Below, piece after piece: positions 1 to 12,773 of a stretch of 64,000 nucleotides of DNA. The stretch is from NCBI GenBank assembly GCA_024803745.1, contig JANJXV010000030.1, positions 2,933,001 to 2,997,000 of the forward strand, read 5' to 3'. The notes beneath the pieces are model-generated. The model saw only the letters and a program-made list of their open reading frames with translations, did not search any database and was not told the origin of the DNA. Made by a program: the position numbers and the translations under genes. Numbering within the stretch: the first letter of the stretch is position 1; every line of letters starts with the position of its first letter. The stretch is from Megascapheus bottae. Lineage: Eukaryota > Chordata > Mammalia > Rodentia > Geomyidae.

Positions 1-1309
1 GTCCTTGAGGTGACATTTCGTTATGTGCTCCTTGTATTCTGAAATCTAACTTTTAACCAAGGTCTCCTTTTCTCCATGCATTATTAACTCCAGCTCCCAA
101 TATTGCTTGACCCAGAATTAGAGATTATGATCTGTGATTAGCAGAAGAGCCAAAAAGCATTCGTGGGAATGCGTGCAGGTAGACGTGGGGTTCTGTTGGT
201 GAACGTAGTCTCTCCGTGCTGCCAGGAGCTTGTACTAAAAGACTTTAGTATAGAAAGCCGGGTGCCAACTATTCCAACTCTCACCACGTGGGCAAACAGC
301 TTATCCCTGGAGAGTCTCCATACACAACTTTAACCACATGAGAGCTTTCAATCAAAACCAGGAGCCTCACTCACGCTGGCCTTGAATTATCTATGTAGCC
401 AAATATCCATTTAATATTTTAGATATAGAAGTAGGCTATTTTTAAACACGGAAGTCATTTATGAAGAGATGCTAACAGACCCTCTTTTTCATCATATGGA
501 AGAAATTGAATTGTAGGTGCATCCTTTTTCCAAGCCTATGATTGATTCTGGAGAGGTGATGAGCGGAGGGAAGAAACAAAAACAAAAGAATTGAAATTCG
601 TAATGATTTCTATGTGGGGATTTTTTTCCTGCAGCATCAGAATGCAAACACAGGGTGGGCAAATGGTTTGCGATACGAGAGTAACCACTCACAATAACAT
701 GGATTTCTAGCAGATTCATCTGAGAAACAGCCAGTTAGAAACACACGTGGAAGGGCATGAGCGTGTAGGTCACAGACTGGCCTCTTGGGGGAGCTCATTT
801 CCTTCCTTCCTTGGGAAGAAATTCCGCAGGTGGATCAATATGTAATCAGAGTGCCAACAAGAGGAGCCTGGGGTGAAGCTTGGGGGCTTGGGGCGCTTTC
901 TTCCTGTAAGTTGCATTCATTTCTTCTGCTGCAATCATGTGAGATAAGGTAAACTGTAGACTATTGCTGCCTGCGGGTATTTGGAGTCTTGAAAGATTAA
1001 GCCATGAGTATATCTCACCAGCCAGGTGATGGCCCACCAGGTTCTGAACAGACAGATTCGAAAATACTCAAAACCACTGCATCCTGATCACCCACCATAA
1101 AAGTCAGAATTAAAAGACTAAGAAGTTCTCGCTGGATAGAACCAGGGTGAGACCCGACAAGAAACGTGGAAGATGAACATAGAGGAAAACAAGCACGCAG
1201 CATTACCAAGAAAAGGTAAAACTTCAATGAAAGGAAAAGCTAATTGTGGCCAGGAGATCCGGTCATTTTAATATGGTCACACACTCTAAAATAGGCCACA
1301 CATTCTACC
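1..1309. other. Unique non-coding DNA
   Basis: No gene or repeat is recognised here. The open frames are short (75 codons or fewer), match nothing I know, and lack a believable splice-site pair. The base composition is ordinary for a rodent intergenic or intronic stretch. Confidence 0.6.
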
Positions 1310-2010
1310 GAGATCAATCAAAATCCCAGCCGACTTTCCTGGAGAAAGTGAGAAGCTCATTCTAAAATGCGTATGGATTTGTGGTGTATATGGATCCAAG
1401 AAGAAAATGTGGCACTTGTATCAAAATAGAAAAGTAGGTCAATAAGATAAATCTAGAGATGAAACCCTGCAAATATATCTAATGATGCATTTTATATGAT
1501 TCAAAGGAAACTTCATTGGCGATAGGGAAAACACTTCCAGAAATATTACTAGCAAGTCTGCTCTAAGACAGACATCACTTGAAAAACGTTAACCTTTGCA
1601 CCTTCTAAAAAATATATAACTCAAGATAAATCTCAAAACTACGTACAAAACCTAAAATGACAAGATAGGGAAGAGAGAGAAGAAAGGGGAGGAAGAAAAG
1701 AGGAAGGAGGAAGGGACGGGAAAGGAGAAAAAAAACAAGAAAAGAGATTGAAAACAGGAAAAATGCACAGGCTGGATGAAAATCGTCATAACACAATGTA
1801 TCTAACAAAAGACATACTCAAATCACAAAAATAATTATAACTAAGTAAATCAAATTTAAAAATTCCAGAAGAGATGAAGATACAGAAGAGACAATGCCCA
1901 AAAGAATACAGCCAGGAAAAAAATGCTTATACCACATTAGCAAAACAGAAAAGCTCAATTCCTCAGACATGCCACTTCATACCCATTCTCATGAACACAA
2001 TAAAAATCAC
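1310..2010 (+). mobile_element. Degraded LINE-1 ORF2 3' fragment
   Basis: The run atcaaaatcccagc followed by gctcattctaaaatgc at 1,316-1,370 resembles the reverse-transcriptase-distal part of mammalian L1 ORF2. Near 1,970, atgccacttcatacccattc followed by an ataaaaa stretch resembles the later ORF2 segment (ataccacttcacacccact in typical L1s). The two pieces are in the right order on the plus strand. Stops and indels break the frame throughout, so it is a dead fossil. A purine-rich tract separates the halves. The boundaries are approximate and rest on remembered L1 consensus sequence. Confidence 0.6.
1662..1765 (+). repeat. Purine-rich GA/GGAA tract
   Basis: About 100 bases consist almost only of A and G, with units such as gagagagaag, aggaagaa and ggaaggaggaaggg. 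The tract sits inside the degraded L1 and may have grown from its A-rich sequence. Confidence 0.8.
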
Positions 2011-3628
2011 CTATCAATTGCTAACAGAGATATGAGCCAATGAGTCTGGGGTGGGGGAGGGTGCTGCAAATAGTACCAATATGTTGGAAATCTGATAATT
2101 TCCTATTAGGCTAAATGAATATATATATGTGTGTGTATAATACATACTAGATTTTACTACTTCTTTCCAGTAAAACCTTAAGAGAGATGAAACCATGTGG
2201 TTACAAAAATGTAAAAAAATATGTTCATGGCAGGAAATATCTGGGAAGGGTACTTAAGTAAAAAAAATTTTTTTGCTTGGAAATTTTAAGGAGGACACAT
2301 TATATACACAAACATGGATACCTCTTTAAGAAGTTATACTAATAAACAATGCTGAGATAAAAATACTTACTGGATGATGAAATTATTTTGATAGAAACCA
2401 AACCTAATACTTATTCCAAGAGGAATTTGGGCAGTTGATGCAAGAGGGAAAAATCCATTCTCTTCCTTAAGGTTTTGATTTGAGGATACAGACATTTGTC
2501 AATATTCATCCAAGTAAAAATTTTAACTGTGCATAGAAATTATACCTTTATTTTTTAAATGTAAAGTTTTATTTAACTAATGAAAAATGACAGGCAGATT
2601 CCCCCAAACAAACATATCTCCACCGAAATTTTCCAAAATTAGCCAAATGTTTCTTACCTAGTCCAGACGTTGCATTTAAAATTAATTAGGGAAAAATTAA
2701 TTAAAGGAAGACAGGACTTTCTCACCAAGAAAAATGATAAGAACAAAAATCTATTCTTTGGACGTCTGAAGGAGTGAGATTGATCAAGATACATTAGACT
2801 TGCGAAATGTTAGGTTGAATTGAGACCCCTTGGTACAATTACCTAAGCATTCTTAAACTTTACCTGCCTTCAATGCCCATTTCTTCACTAGCCGTTTGAC
2901 ATAATCTAGATTTCCCTGCAGGTAAAGGTCCATTTTGGCAACCAAGCAGTGGGAATGGGGGGGGGGAGATCTCTGAGAAATGCAGAGTCAACCTGTCTCC
3001 ATTTTTTATCCTAATTTACACAAATATTTACTTTCAAGTCCGTCTGTCTGGCTGTCATCATTGCATTTTGCCCCCCGCCCTGCAGGCTGTTTCCAGAAGT
3101 CGTTCCTCTTTCAAGGATGATCAAATAGCATAACTAACAAAATCCTCAGAAAGACTCCATTAAAGAGACTGTGGACCACCAGCTTGCATTTAATTCTTTA
3201 TTCCTCAAAGTGCTAATTGACTTTTATTCAGTAGCATGTTTCGTGCTGCCAAATCAACGTCTACCTATTATATTATTCTGATTTACTCTGGTATTTACTT
3301 GGTTTTGATTTTCATCTCTTTGTTTTTCCCCTGTTTCTGCCATCTGTTGACTAAAATGTGTTTCTTAATTCTCTTATTTGGGGGGACAGTTGAGAGTATT
3401 TTAATAATAAAATATTCAAGTAGTTCTTTCAAGTAGTATTTAATATATGCACAGTATTCTTCTTATCACCATCTCCAGTTTTCTTTTAAACACCAAGAAC
3501 GTAGCATCCCACAATTCTAAATACCCAACTCTATATTATTAACCTTGCTTTGTTGTATTAAATTTGCTTATTATACATCAGCTGAAATTGCTAATAATAT
3601 CATTGTTTTCTTGAGCTAACAGTAATTT
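2011..3628. other. Unique AT-rich non-coding DNA
   Basis: AT-rich sequence with small low-complexity spots, including a run of ten G near 2,957 and a ccccccgccc stretch near 3,070. The part from about 3,200 to 3,430 is T-rich and could be an old antisense LINE, but I cannot support that. No gene is seen. Confidence 0.55.
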
Positions 3629-3703
3629 AAGGGCCAAAGTATAGCTCACTAGCAGAGCACTTACCTAGCCTATCCAAGGCTCTGGTTTCATCTGCAGTAC
3701 TCC
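3629..3703 (+). mobile_element. Degraded ID-like (IDL) SINE monomer
   Basis: Reading from gggccaaagtatagctcact through gcagagcacttacctagc to ctctggtttcatctgcagta follows the IDL monomer pattern (A-box region, gagtgcttgcctagc, then a ggttc-type B box) with many substitutions. No Geo half follows, so this is an old monomeric copy or a truncated one. No target-site duplication is seen. Confidence 0.6.
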
Positions 3704-6700
3704 AGTAAAGAAGTAGTGATTTAATTTTGTGTGTAACTACTCATTTCTTTTTACTTTCTAAATGTCTTAATGTCTAATGTCTTAATACCTTTTATTTCAT
3801 TTATGATTCTCCAGAGGCATGGGAGTCGGTATATTCTTTCTTTTTGAAGTACCTACACACATCAGGAGAATTTTTATAATTATCTGGAATCGGAAGTATT
3901 CTTTAACATTATTGTATGAGTGATTTTTTTTAAAAAATGCTTTATCAAACAATGAGCACTGCTCTGTGGTGTAGTCACAGATATACATTCCACAGTGCAT
4001 GGGATAGATTTTCTGCTGGCATCTACCTACTGTTTCTGTGTCGGGAAACCTAGCTTCTTTATTCTGATATGGTAGAGCTAGTCTCTTTTCCAGCTATCTT
4101 CCTTTTGTGCTTGTTGGTGTCCAGAAGCAGATTTATCGTTATGTAGTTTGTCTAAACAATTATGTGTTCAAATCTGTTCTTTAAATTGTTTTTCATATTG
4201 CTTTTTACCCATCATCCTTACTCACTGCACCTCAAACTGAAACATCTATGGAAGATTGGCAATTCCATTCTTCCGACATTCATCTCCATGCTTACCTTCT
4301 TTATCGCTGTTGCCTTACTTCCCTCAAGTTTGTCTTCAAGCTTGGCATTTCTCTTTTTGTGGAGTATTTATGTATCTCCAGTGCATTCTCATTTATTTTA
4401 CTTGTCACTGGATTTTTAAAATTGAGGATGACATGACTCCATCTCAAACATGATGATTTCTGCTCATTCTGGCTATTTTCCTTTCTGGAATCTTCATGTG
4501 GCTCTTAATGCCTTTAAAAACTTCCAACACAATACTTGTATTCTTATAAAAAAAGTTTTTGTTCACATTCGAGGTTTTGAATTCAGTTTCCCTGTGTGTT
4601 CGGATCTTCCTGTGTGGTCTATTTATAGAAGACCTTCTCCCTCCTGTTCTTTGTAAGCACAAGACATTCCCCACTGCACCAGGTCACCTCCAACTATTCC
4701 TCATCTCTATTTTTCTATTTCTGGCATCTTGGAATTTCCAAGCCTTTCTTTATTTTTCTTTTGGTTACAATTTACCCAGTAATTTAAGTGTTTTAAGTAG
4801 TAATTTTAGCCAAATCCACTGACTCATAGCTACCATACATTTCCCTAGAATTATTTTAATTGTTTTGCTGTGTGAGGAACTGGTTAGATATGGGTAAAAA
4901 TATAAAGTGTGGGGAGATAAATATATATATATTATTCTTTCATCTGAACGAATCATTGAATAATTTCTCAAAATTCTTCTCTTTTCATGCATCAATCTTT
5001 CACACTCAACATGGAGAGCTTATTATTTTCCAAGTCCTCTGGCACCTGATGGAAAAGTAAAGGCATATGTTCCCAGGGCTTAGCCAAATCTCATAACGGC
5101 CAATTTAATCATATTGTATCTGTCCTTTTTATTTCCTGGACTTGAGGTAAGTCTGTGCTTGCTGGCAAAATGACAGGGGACCAGATCGACCAGGCAAGAA
5201 AGAAGCACATCTCCATTATTAAATTGACTTCCCTCAGCAATCAGCTCCCTCAGACCCTTCCAAGACAATGAAAACTCAACAAGAACATGTATTCCAATTT
5301 TAAAATACAAGTATGAAAGAAGCTCTTTTAAATTGGTACTGTGGCCCATAGTGATTTAATCGGATTGTTACAGAGGGGTTTGTCCTGTGCCTGGACAGCT
5401 GGCAGACATCAAAGCTATCATTTCTGAAAGTCTCTTCCTCTCCGCCCCTCCCTGGTGCCTGCTATTTTAAAGACCCAAATGATCCTTTTACATGTCTTTT
5501 CACTGTCTTCTCCCAGCAGGAACTACTTCTCTGAAATAATATGAGCTCTATCCTCAAGAGATGGAATTACAGCATGTATATTCTGGGGTTTTGTAGCATG
5601 AAGACAGCAAAGATAGATTCAGATGTGTGCTCATGACAGGATCCTGTTATGTTTTCCAGAATTACAAATGATTAATCAAGAAGTTGCTGATTTCTGGCCA
5701 ATATAGGCATTTTTATCATTATCTCAAGTTAAAGGATCACAGTTATCTGTGTATAGCAATGGCATTTTAGACACATGAATGGCAATCATTTTTTCTCCCT
5801 TTTTGTAGTGGGTCTCAGCACTATAAATAGCCATCACACTAAAGTGACAATATCTCTCCCATTCATAATAAGTAGAAATCCAATAGATGAAATTAAAACC
5901 AAGCCATGGATAGCTCATATTACAAAGTAGGCTATGGATTTATACCTAAATTCAAAACCCGCACTAATTACACTGAAAACTGCTACTAGAGTCTAAAAGA
6001 ATGATGAGGCTTAGGGTAATAGTATAGTAATAGATAAACAACAGTACTAATATCAATCCATTTCCTGATAGATTCACCATAATAAAACTAATTATAAATT
6101 AACACCATGTAGTGATGATAATCCTAATTAATAGTTATGATTGGTACTAGCAAATTGGTGGATAGTGATTTAAAGAAAAATATTGCCTTTATAGTCCCAG
6201 GGCAATGACATCATAGAAATTCTTACTGCTGCAATGAAGTGATTCAGAAGTGTTTGCAGATTAATTATAACTTCAAGCTCCCTAAGGAAAGGCCAACTAA
6301 AGGACCTTCAGCCATGTTCTCTATTTCCAAATTTGTACCTAACAGAAACATCCTTCACATACAAGCAGACTCCTGCCTAAACAATATGCGAATTGGTAAC
6401 AAAGAGAAACGGATTCTGTCAGAGGCTTTATGTCAGGCTAGTTTCATTGGCAATCCCATCCTAACATTGCAATGAGTGGGTCCAAGTGTATTTCCCCTTT
6501 GATTCCTGTGTTCTTTCACCTAGAAAAAAGCAACACCAGTTTTGCCTCCCACTGTTCTTTCTTCTCCTTACTCGGAAATCAACAGGTTCATTAGCAATGG
6601 CTCACTGTGAAATCTTTGCTAACTTTAATCATGCAAAACCTAAAAATAACTTGATAACCCTTTTCCCACATGATTCATCTTTATAGAGCTATACATGTTT

Positions 6701-7093
6701 CAATTCAGTATTAAGAAATGGTTAAGGAACCTGGCTCGTTAGCCTTTAGATTGCTGAGTAGATTTGCTTACTGTTGGTTGGTTTCAGGTCCTGAAAGAAA
6801 CTGGAAACAGGTGTGGTACGACATTTTAGGATTCTCCAGGAAGTGGCCCTGAGGTTTAAAAGTGAGATAAGCAGGCATAAGAACATTCATCGCTAATGCT
6901 TCTGAGTCAACATATTCAAGAACCAGCTTTCTAACACACAACCTCACCTATTCAAGCAGTATTAGAAACTAACGACGAAATGGCAGCAGGGTAATTTGAT
7001 CTTCCAGAGTATGCGTGGTTCTTGTAGAGAGAACTGCATTGGATACAAGAAATTCCAGCTGAAATTCTCTTGAATTTTGAGTATGTATACAAG

Positions 7094-7095
<2 letters not shown>
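3704..7095. other. Unique non-coding DNA
   Basis: No supportable gene or repeat family. The part at 4,020-4,830 is pyrimidine-rich on the plus strand and produces several overlapping short frames on both strands; none resembles a known protein. There are short TA runs near 4,920. The rest is plain AT-rich sequence. Confidence 0.55.
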
Positions 7096-7148
<53 letters not shown>

Positions 7149-7159
7149 CTCGCGCGCAC
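7096..7159 (+). repeat. (GT)n-(CG)n alternating purine-pyrimidine block
   Basis: About 45 bases of uninterrupted GT are followed directly by cgcgcgcgctcgcgcgca. Nearly the whole stretch alternates purine and pyrimidine, the classic sequence class able to adopt left-handed Z-DNA. Open frames across it are repeat artefacts. Confidence 0.97.
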
Positions 7160-9727
7160 CGGGCAGGGGACAGACAATACTATTTAAGGATGAGTGCAGC
7201 TCTGCAGAAGGTAGGAAGACTTTTAAAAGTATTGAACTCATCAAAGCAATGCACCTTAAGCTTTAAAGCAGGGATCTCAAAGAAAGGAATGACTAAAGAT
7301 ACCCAGAATGTGGAAGCTTCCTTTAAATACCACAGTAAAAATAAAACCAAAGAAAGAAACATGGTCAAAACAATGTAAAGTGAATCAGATTATCAATGAT
7401 TATGAAAGAATAAAACCTTTTCTTATGTATGATTCATCATATTGGAAATCTCCGATAAACTGATAGTGAAAATGTTCTCTCCTGTTGAAAATCCCACCTC
7501 ATGAAATAAGTAGAAAGTAGAAATCTTACAGATTTATGTGATAGATGTCTTGTTCAGAGTTTAGCCATTACCGTGAAAATAGGAATAATGATAGCCTTTT
7601 ATTTCTTACTCCATACATCATTGCAAACAAATGAGCTCCAGTTCCAGGTGAATGCATCATGTAATTTATTGGATCGTATCATCTATTTTACCAACCAGAA
7701 ATGTCTATTTCCTATCCCTTTTCTCTTTCTATGTCTTCTCCAAAAATACTGGACAATGGCTGTAACACAATAAGGTTAAACATTCTCAGCTGATTCGTGG
7801 GGAAGAATCTCAGTACTTTATTTCCATCTCTGGTTTTCTTCACTTTGGATTGAAGCGATGCTTTTAATGATTTTGTTTTCTTTTGGTGTATGACTCACAG
7901 GAAGAACTTGGCTAAGAGGAGCTTATACCTTATCATAAAATATCCAAAAGCGAGTTCAAATGTGAAGTGCAGTGTATATGACTCGGGCCTTCAAAGCGTG
8001 AGACGACGCTTGACTGTATGGGTCACAGCAGGTGACTGTGAGCATGAAAGCCCCAGAGGCTAATACGTGTTGCCTGTTTCTTCCTCTGTCCAGGGTTTGT
8101 CTCGAAGAGAGGAGATCAAGCTGGGAGCAGAGCTGCATTCTCACTGAGCTCAGGATCTGCGTCCATGTTGTTTCTGGAGCTCAGTTCCTTTTGCTGGCAG
8201 ACCTGTGGGCCCTGTCATCTTGCTTGCTAGCTATTGACTCGAATTCAGTCTTTACTTCCAAAAGCCGGCCTCTGGTTCTGGGTGTGTGGACCATCCCCTA
8301 ACAATAAGATAGCTCCGATTTTCCAGGGCAGCAGGATTTGCTTTTCCTCTGGAATCTCCAGAGAGTCTGATCTAACTCCCAGTATCTCCCTCACACTGCA
8401 AGCGAGGCAGCTTCTCTCTGAGTGCCACAGGGCCAAGAATGTTAAATGTTCTCTCACAATCTGGCCTCCTGTACCTACTTTCAAAGATATTTGCCCAAAC
8501 AGCCATGATTTTTTTTAAGAAAAAAATCCCTCCAAAGATAGCGATTTCCTACAATAAAATATTGAATATTAAATGCTGAGATACCATACGATGCTAAGAA
8601 ATTTGACCAAAGCTGGCACTCACACAGATAACAACTGGACCTGTTCGCATGGTAGAAAACATAATCCATTAATTTTGGTGCATTGCTTTTGTACTCATAG
8701 ACTGCTTTGTTAAAGATGATAATTAAAAACTTCTTTAAAACACATTTTCCATCATGTACTGCTGCTATCATCATAATTCTTCACAGGAATGTTTTGGGTT
8801 CATTGGCTGTGATATTTATTTTTCTGATTTTTTTATTTCTTCCTAAACTCTTAACTATTATCAATAATGCAATGAATAATATTGTGTATGTGTATGTGTG
8901 AACCCACGCTCACAGCAGTGTGCATGTGTATGCAGATATATACATGTGCCCTCTATAGCATATGTGTGTCATTGCAAAGAACAGTGAGAATTTGGATTTA
9001 CCTGTGTCATAAGAAGAATGCTTGGAATATGGAAATTAAATCCACAGGCTTTCAACTAATACCAAGTCAACACAGTAGCGAATGTGCCAACAAGCACAAA
9101 GCAGCCACAGTTTATTTGGCGGAGGCAGGGAGGGCATACTGTGGATTGCAAATCCCCTATGTCTGCCTTCCTTCATTAAAATTTAGCTGTTTTATGTCTT
9201 CAGTCCTTTCGGCACTGTTTTCCTGAGTCGTTTAAGTCAACTTGACATCTGTTCGGAATTAGTCACCAGGCTCGTAGCTTGAGCTGGATTCAGTCAAGTG
9301 GAAAGCAGGCAGCCCTCCCAGATACCCACTAGCCTGTGGTGTCTTCCTGCTTTCCTACAGGGCAGGCTTGCCTCCCCAGAGGAGTCGCGCCATTTCCAAA
9401 GACCATTTCTCTGCTGAAATTCAGGCAAAAAAGTAGCTTCTTCGATGTTGCTTGCTTGCAAACGTACAGAACACTTTTGAGCTTTTTAACCTCGCCTCTT
9501 ACGTCAGAAGGCCCTCCAGTTTACTCTCCGGGGAGGTCAACTGGCTTTGCTCCTTAAACAGGTACAGAATTGTTTTTACAAGGGTTAAAAACTACACCCT
9601 CCCCAAATTCATCCCATGCATAGCCCTAAGAGTTTTAAATTATAGTCATGCTCACTGTAAAAATCTGCCTGTTTGTCCCAATGGCCCATGGCATGAAGAG
9701 CTGACTGTTGTGCTTGGAATCTGATAT
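7160..9727. other. Unique non-coding DNA
   Basis: No SINE, LINE or gene is recognised. A TG-rich patch lies at about 8,880-8,970. The remaining open frames are under 115 codons and look like chance. Confidence 0.55.
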
Positions 9728-9791
9728 TCTCTGTCTCTCTCTGTCTCTCTCTCTGTCTCCCTCCCTCCCTCCCTCCCTCCCTCCCTCCCTC

Positions 9792-9835
<44 letters not shown>

Positions 9836-9960
9836 TCTCTCTCTCTCTCTCTCTCTCGCCTTCTCTCTCTCTCTCTCTCTCTCTCTCGCCTTCTCTCTCC
9901 CTCTCTCTCCTCCCTCTCTCTCTCTTTCTCATCTTTCTCTCTCAACCTCTCTTTCTCTCC
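9728..9960 (+). repeat. Long polypyrimidine CT/CCCT tract
   Basis: Roughly 230 bases are almost pure C and T: (CTGT/CT)n, then a (CCCT)n block of about ten units, then (CT)n twice punctuated by the same tctcgccttctct string, then mixed CT. The minus strand is purine-only, giving 107-114-codon Arg/Glu-rich frames that are artefacts. Mirror-repeat polypurine-polypyrimidine DNA of this type can form triplex H-DNA. Confidence 0.97.
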
Positions 9961-11096
9961 ATTCCTTATCTTTCCTTTCTGCATCTCCAATGTCATCTCT
10001 CACCTCTTTCTTCTTTCAAAAATCTATGCTCCAATATCATTAGTTTTACCGCACATTTTCACCCCTTTTGCTCTTTGTTCCTTCCTGACTGGTGAAATAT
10101 TCCTCTTTCTGAGGCGATCAATCACCCTTCTTTTTCCTCCTCGTTTAGAAATGCTCTCTTGTAGTTGATGGATGGTATTTGAGCGTTTGTGGTGTATCCT
10201 GTGATGTTTGGATATGTATTTATAGTACGGGATGACTAAATCAGGGAATTAACCATCCTTCACCTCACACATCTATCAATTCTTGTGGCAAGAACATTTA
10301 AAATATAATCTTCAAGCAATTTTCAACTATCAAATGCATTGCATTATTTATTGCTCATGCAGTGTTGTGTACTTGATCAATAAAGCGCTTTTCCTTGGTT
10401 AGCTGCAAGCTCGCATCCTTTGATCAAAAGATTTATATAAAAATACATGTTTTGTGCCATATCCTCATTAAAAACATATAGAATTACATTTTATGTGTTT
10501 ATGTCTATGTCTTCTCCTCGACAACCCTCACTTGTCAGTAACTCTCTACCTTGCTCATGTTTATAGGTCCAACATTTCGAGTACTGCATGGCACACAAGG
10601 AAAATGGAAGAGATAGATAAATTTGAAAGGTGTGTTTACTGAAACTTCTATACAGTTGAGAACTACCATACGACTTACCTTCCGATTTGTTCTTCACAAA
10701 AGGTCTCAAAAAATAAAACGTGGCTAGAAGCTGTTAGGCATCCGGAATATTATTCTCCGGTGTGGAAATACAATATGACGTTTCTTCTGTGCCTCACTCC
10801 AAGCGACATGGGGAGAAGAGACGAGGTGTGTGTCCTGATCCCAGCAGACCCAGCTTGAGGTGCCTTTTGCTCACTGACATGAGCCAGTGAAGAGAAGATG
10901 CACCCTTTCCACCTCCCTCAGCTGTGGGATCCGGCCACTCTTGCCGCTGTTAGTTGTGTCCTCTTCTTGGAAAACTCTGCCCTCTTTGTGATCCAGATAA
11001 CTTATTCCTGAGACAACGTGAACAGCGAGGCATTCCCTCCTGGTCTGTAAGCTTCCCTTCTTATCTCTACCAGCAGCTCTGTCTGCTGGGCCTGTG
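9961..11096. other. Unique non-coding DNA
   Basis: No gene or known repeat is recognised. AT-rich to about 10,800, then somewhat GC-richer to the next CT tract. Confidence 0.55.
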
Positions 11097-11170
11097 TCCT
11101 CTCTCCTCTCCTCTCCTCCTCTCCTCTCCTCTGCTCCCCTCTCCCCTCTCCCCCCTCCCCTCTCTCTTTC
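11097..11170 (+). repeat. (CTCTC)n / (CCCCT)n pyrimidine microsatellite
   Basis: Consists of ctctcctctcctctcc-type units that turn into cccctctcccctctcccc. It is pure pyrimidine except one G. Confidence 0.95.
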
Positions 11171-11208
11171 CTTATGTGGGAACTTCTGGGAGTCCTTACT
11201 GCACTGTG

Positions 11209-11210
<2 letters not shown>

Positions 11211-11254
<44 letters not shown>

Positions 11255-11255
11255 T
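11211..11255 (+). repeat. (CA)n microsatellite
   Basis: About 19 uninterrupted CA units, then acgcacatgc. It lies 40 bases after a pyrimidine microsatellite. Confidence 0.97.
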
Positions 11256-11779
11256 GCATTATATATAAACCTGGGGACCATAGCGTGAGACATGGAACAT
11301 GAAGTCTAACTCGCACTCCCCGCACACCCCGGGCAAGGAGCTTCTCCTGGCTTCTGACCATCATAGCTCAGAATAGCTGACTTGGTCCCTTGACACGTCC
11401 ACGCAGGGTCAGCTGAGAACTCACAGGACAAACTCATAAGAAGGATGTGCCACCGCTGACTTTGGCATGGAGTTTCCAGTTATTTGCATAGTGGCGGGCA
11501 CACAAAACATCAGATGGCAGGGGACAGAAGGTGACAAGAAGAAAAAAAAACAACTCTAACAGAGGCTCTCGTGGCTGGCCACAGTGATGAAGCTCCAGCC
11601 TTCCAGGAGGGAGAGCAGGCCCAAGAAGAGCAGTGTAGACGGAGCGATGGTCAGAGGCACAGCGCTCGGGCGTCAGGAGTTACCACCCCTCAGGATGGAA
11701 CGCTTTTTGGGCAGGGCAATGACTGTAAAGCAGAGGTGGTGTCGTTGCTCTTCTGCCTCTCACTTACAGGAATCATTTC
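11256..11779. other. Unique non-coding DNA
   Basis: Moderate GC. Two overlapping 71-codon frames (about 11,571-11,799) resemble no family. Nothing else is seen. Confidence 0.5.
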
Positions 11780-11885
11780 ATCGTGACTCTGCTTTGTGAC
11801 CCTACACAAGTGGATTCCTTGGCAAGCCTCCAATTCCTTCATTTATCAAATGAGATGAACCCCGAGCTCCAGCGTTATGAATGTC
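11780..11885 (+). mobile_element. MIR SINE relic
   Basis: Reading from gactctgctttgtgacc through caattccttcatttatcaaa to tgagatgaacccc follows the MIR core and 3' part (ctgtgtgacc, then cctcagtttcctcatctgtaaaatg, then a gat/gaac stretch) with the divergence expected of this ancient mammalian element. Ends are approximate. Confidence 0.6.
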
Positions 11886-12569
11886 CCTGCAGAGCATCCT
11901 GCTGTCTTGCCGGAAACCCTCGCACCTCACTCTGGACTCGGCTGGGACATTTCCAGTAATCTCTCCAGAATGCACTAAACTTGGTTTGGGCTTCTTGGCT
12001 CCCACGTGCTGATTATAATCGGAATGATTCTGAATTTCTTAAATATTTACACAAAAATAAAAATTCTATCGAAATGAAACCAGGGAAAAATAGTTGTCAG
12101 GGGTTACCTGCAAAGTCTTACAGTAGGTATGGAAATGCTGGCCTGTCCTCTTTACCCCATGGTGACTAAGACAGCCACAGTACGCAAGACCAGAAAAAGG
12201 AGAGAACGCTCTCTCCCTCCCTCTCTCTCTCTCTCTAAGCCACAATTTTCTTCTTCTCATCACAGTGCAAACATGGCATCCTTCAAAACCTGCCCTAGCC
12301 ACCCAGTTCATGTGTGCTCTAGGAATTCCGCATTATTGTCTATTATTTGTCATCCAGGGTCTTTCACTGTGGCGTTATTTTAGTGAATGTCATGTATTGA
12401 GTGATCGATTTATTGGCTGACCCTAGAAATAAGGTAAACGTTTTTTTTCTTTTTTGAATATCAATTCACAGGAAAATACTTGGAAGGTAACAAAGACAGG
12501 ACAAATATTTGAAGGCCGAATAAAGGATCACCAAATGTCACATGGTCTTCATTCCAAATGAACTCAAAA
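11886..12569. other. Unique non-coding DNA with a small CT tract
   Basis: A 30-base CT run lies at about 12,206-12,236. No gene or other repeat is recognised. Confidence 0.5.
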
Positions 12570-12580
12570 TTAAGTGCCAT

Positions 12581-12762
12581 GGGCCGGGAGTTTGGCCTAG
12601 TGGTTAAAGTGCTTGCCTAGCATGCACGAAGACCCGGGTTCAATTCCTCAGTACCACATACATAGAAAAAAGCCAGAAGTGGTGCTGAGGCTCAAGTGGT
12701 AGAGCTCTAGCCTTGACAAAGTCCAAGGACAGTGCTCAGGCCCTGAGCTCAAAAAAAAAAAG
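12581..12762 (+). mobile_element. Young IDL-Geo dimeric SINE
   Basis: The left IDL monomer is tRNA-derived: an A-box match tggcctagtggt at 12,593 and a B-box match ggttcaattcc at 12,637. An A-rich linker follows, then the Geo monomer (agccagaagtggtgctgagg ... gacagtgctcaggccctgag), then an A tail. Perfect 11-bp target-site duplications (ttaagtgccat) flank it at 12,570-12,580 and 12,763-12,773. The last 15 or so bases of Geo (caagcccaggactggc) are missing, so the A tail follows ctgagctc directly. The intact duplications point to recent insertion by LINE machinery. It landed at the edge of an older minus-strand B1-Geo copy. Confidence 0.95.
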
Positions 12763-12773
12763 TTAAGTGCCAT

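Noticed and set aside
7070..7378. 102-codon frame with a Cys-Val run
   Set aside because: The run is the GT microsatellite; the rest is unremarkable.
9609..10043. Arg/Glu-rich and Leu/Ser-rich frames over 100 codons
   Set aside because: Translation of the CT/GA tract; low-complexity artefacts.
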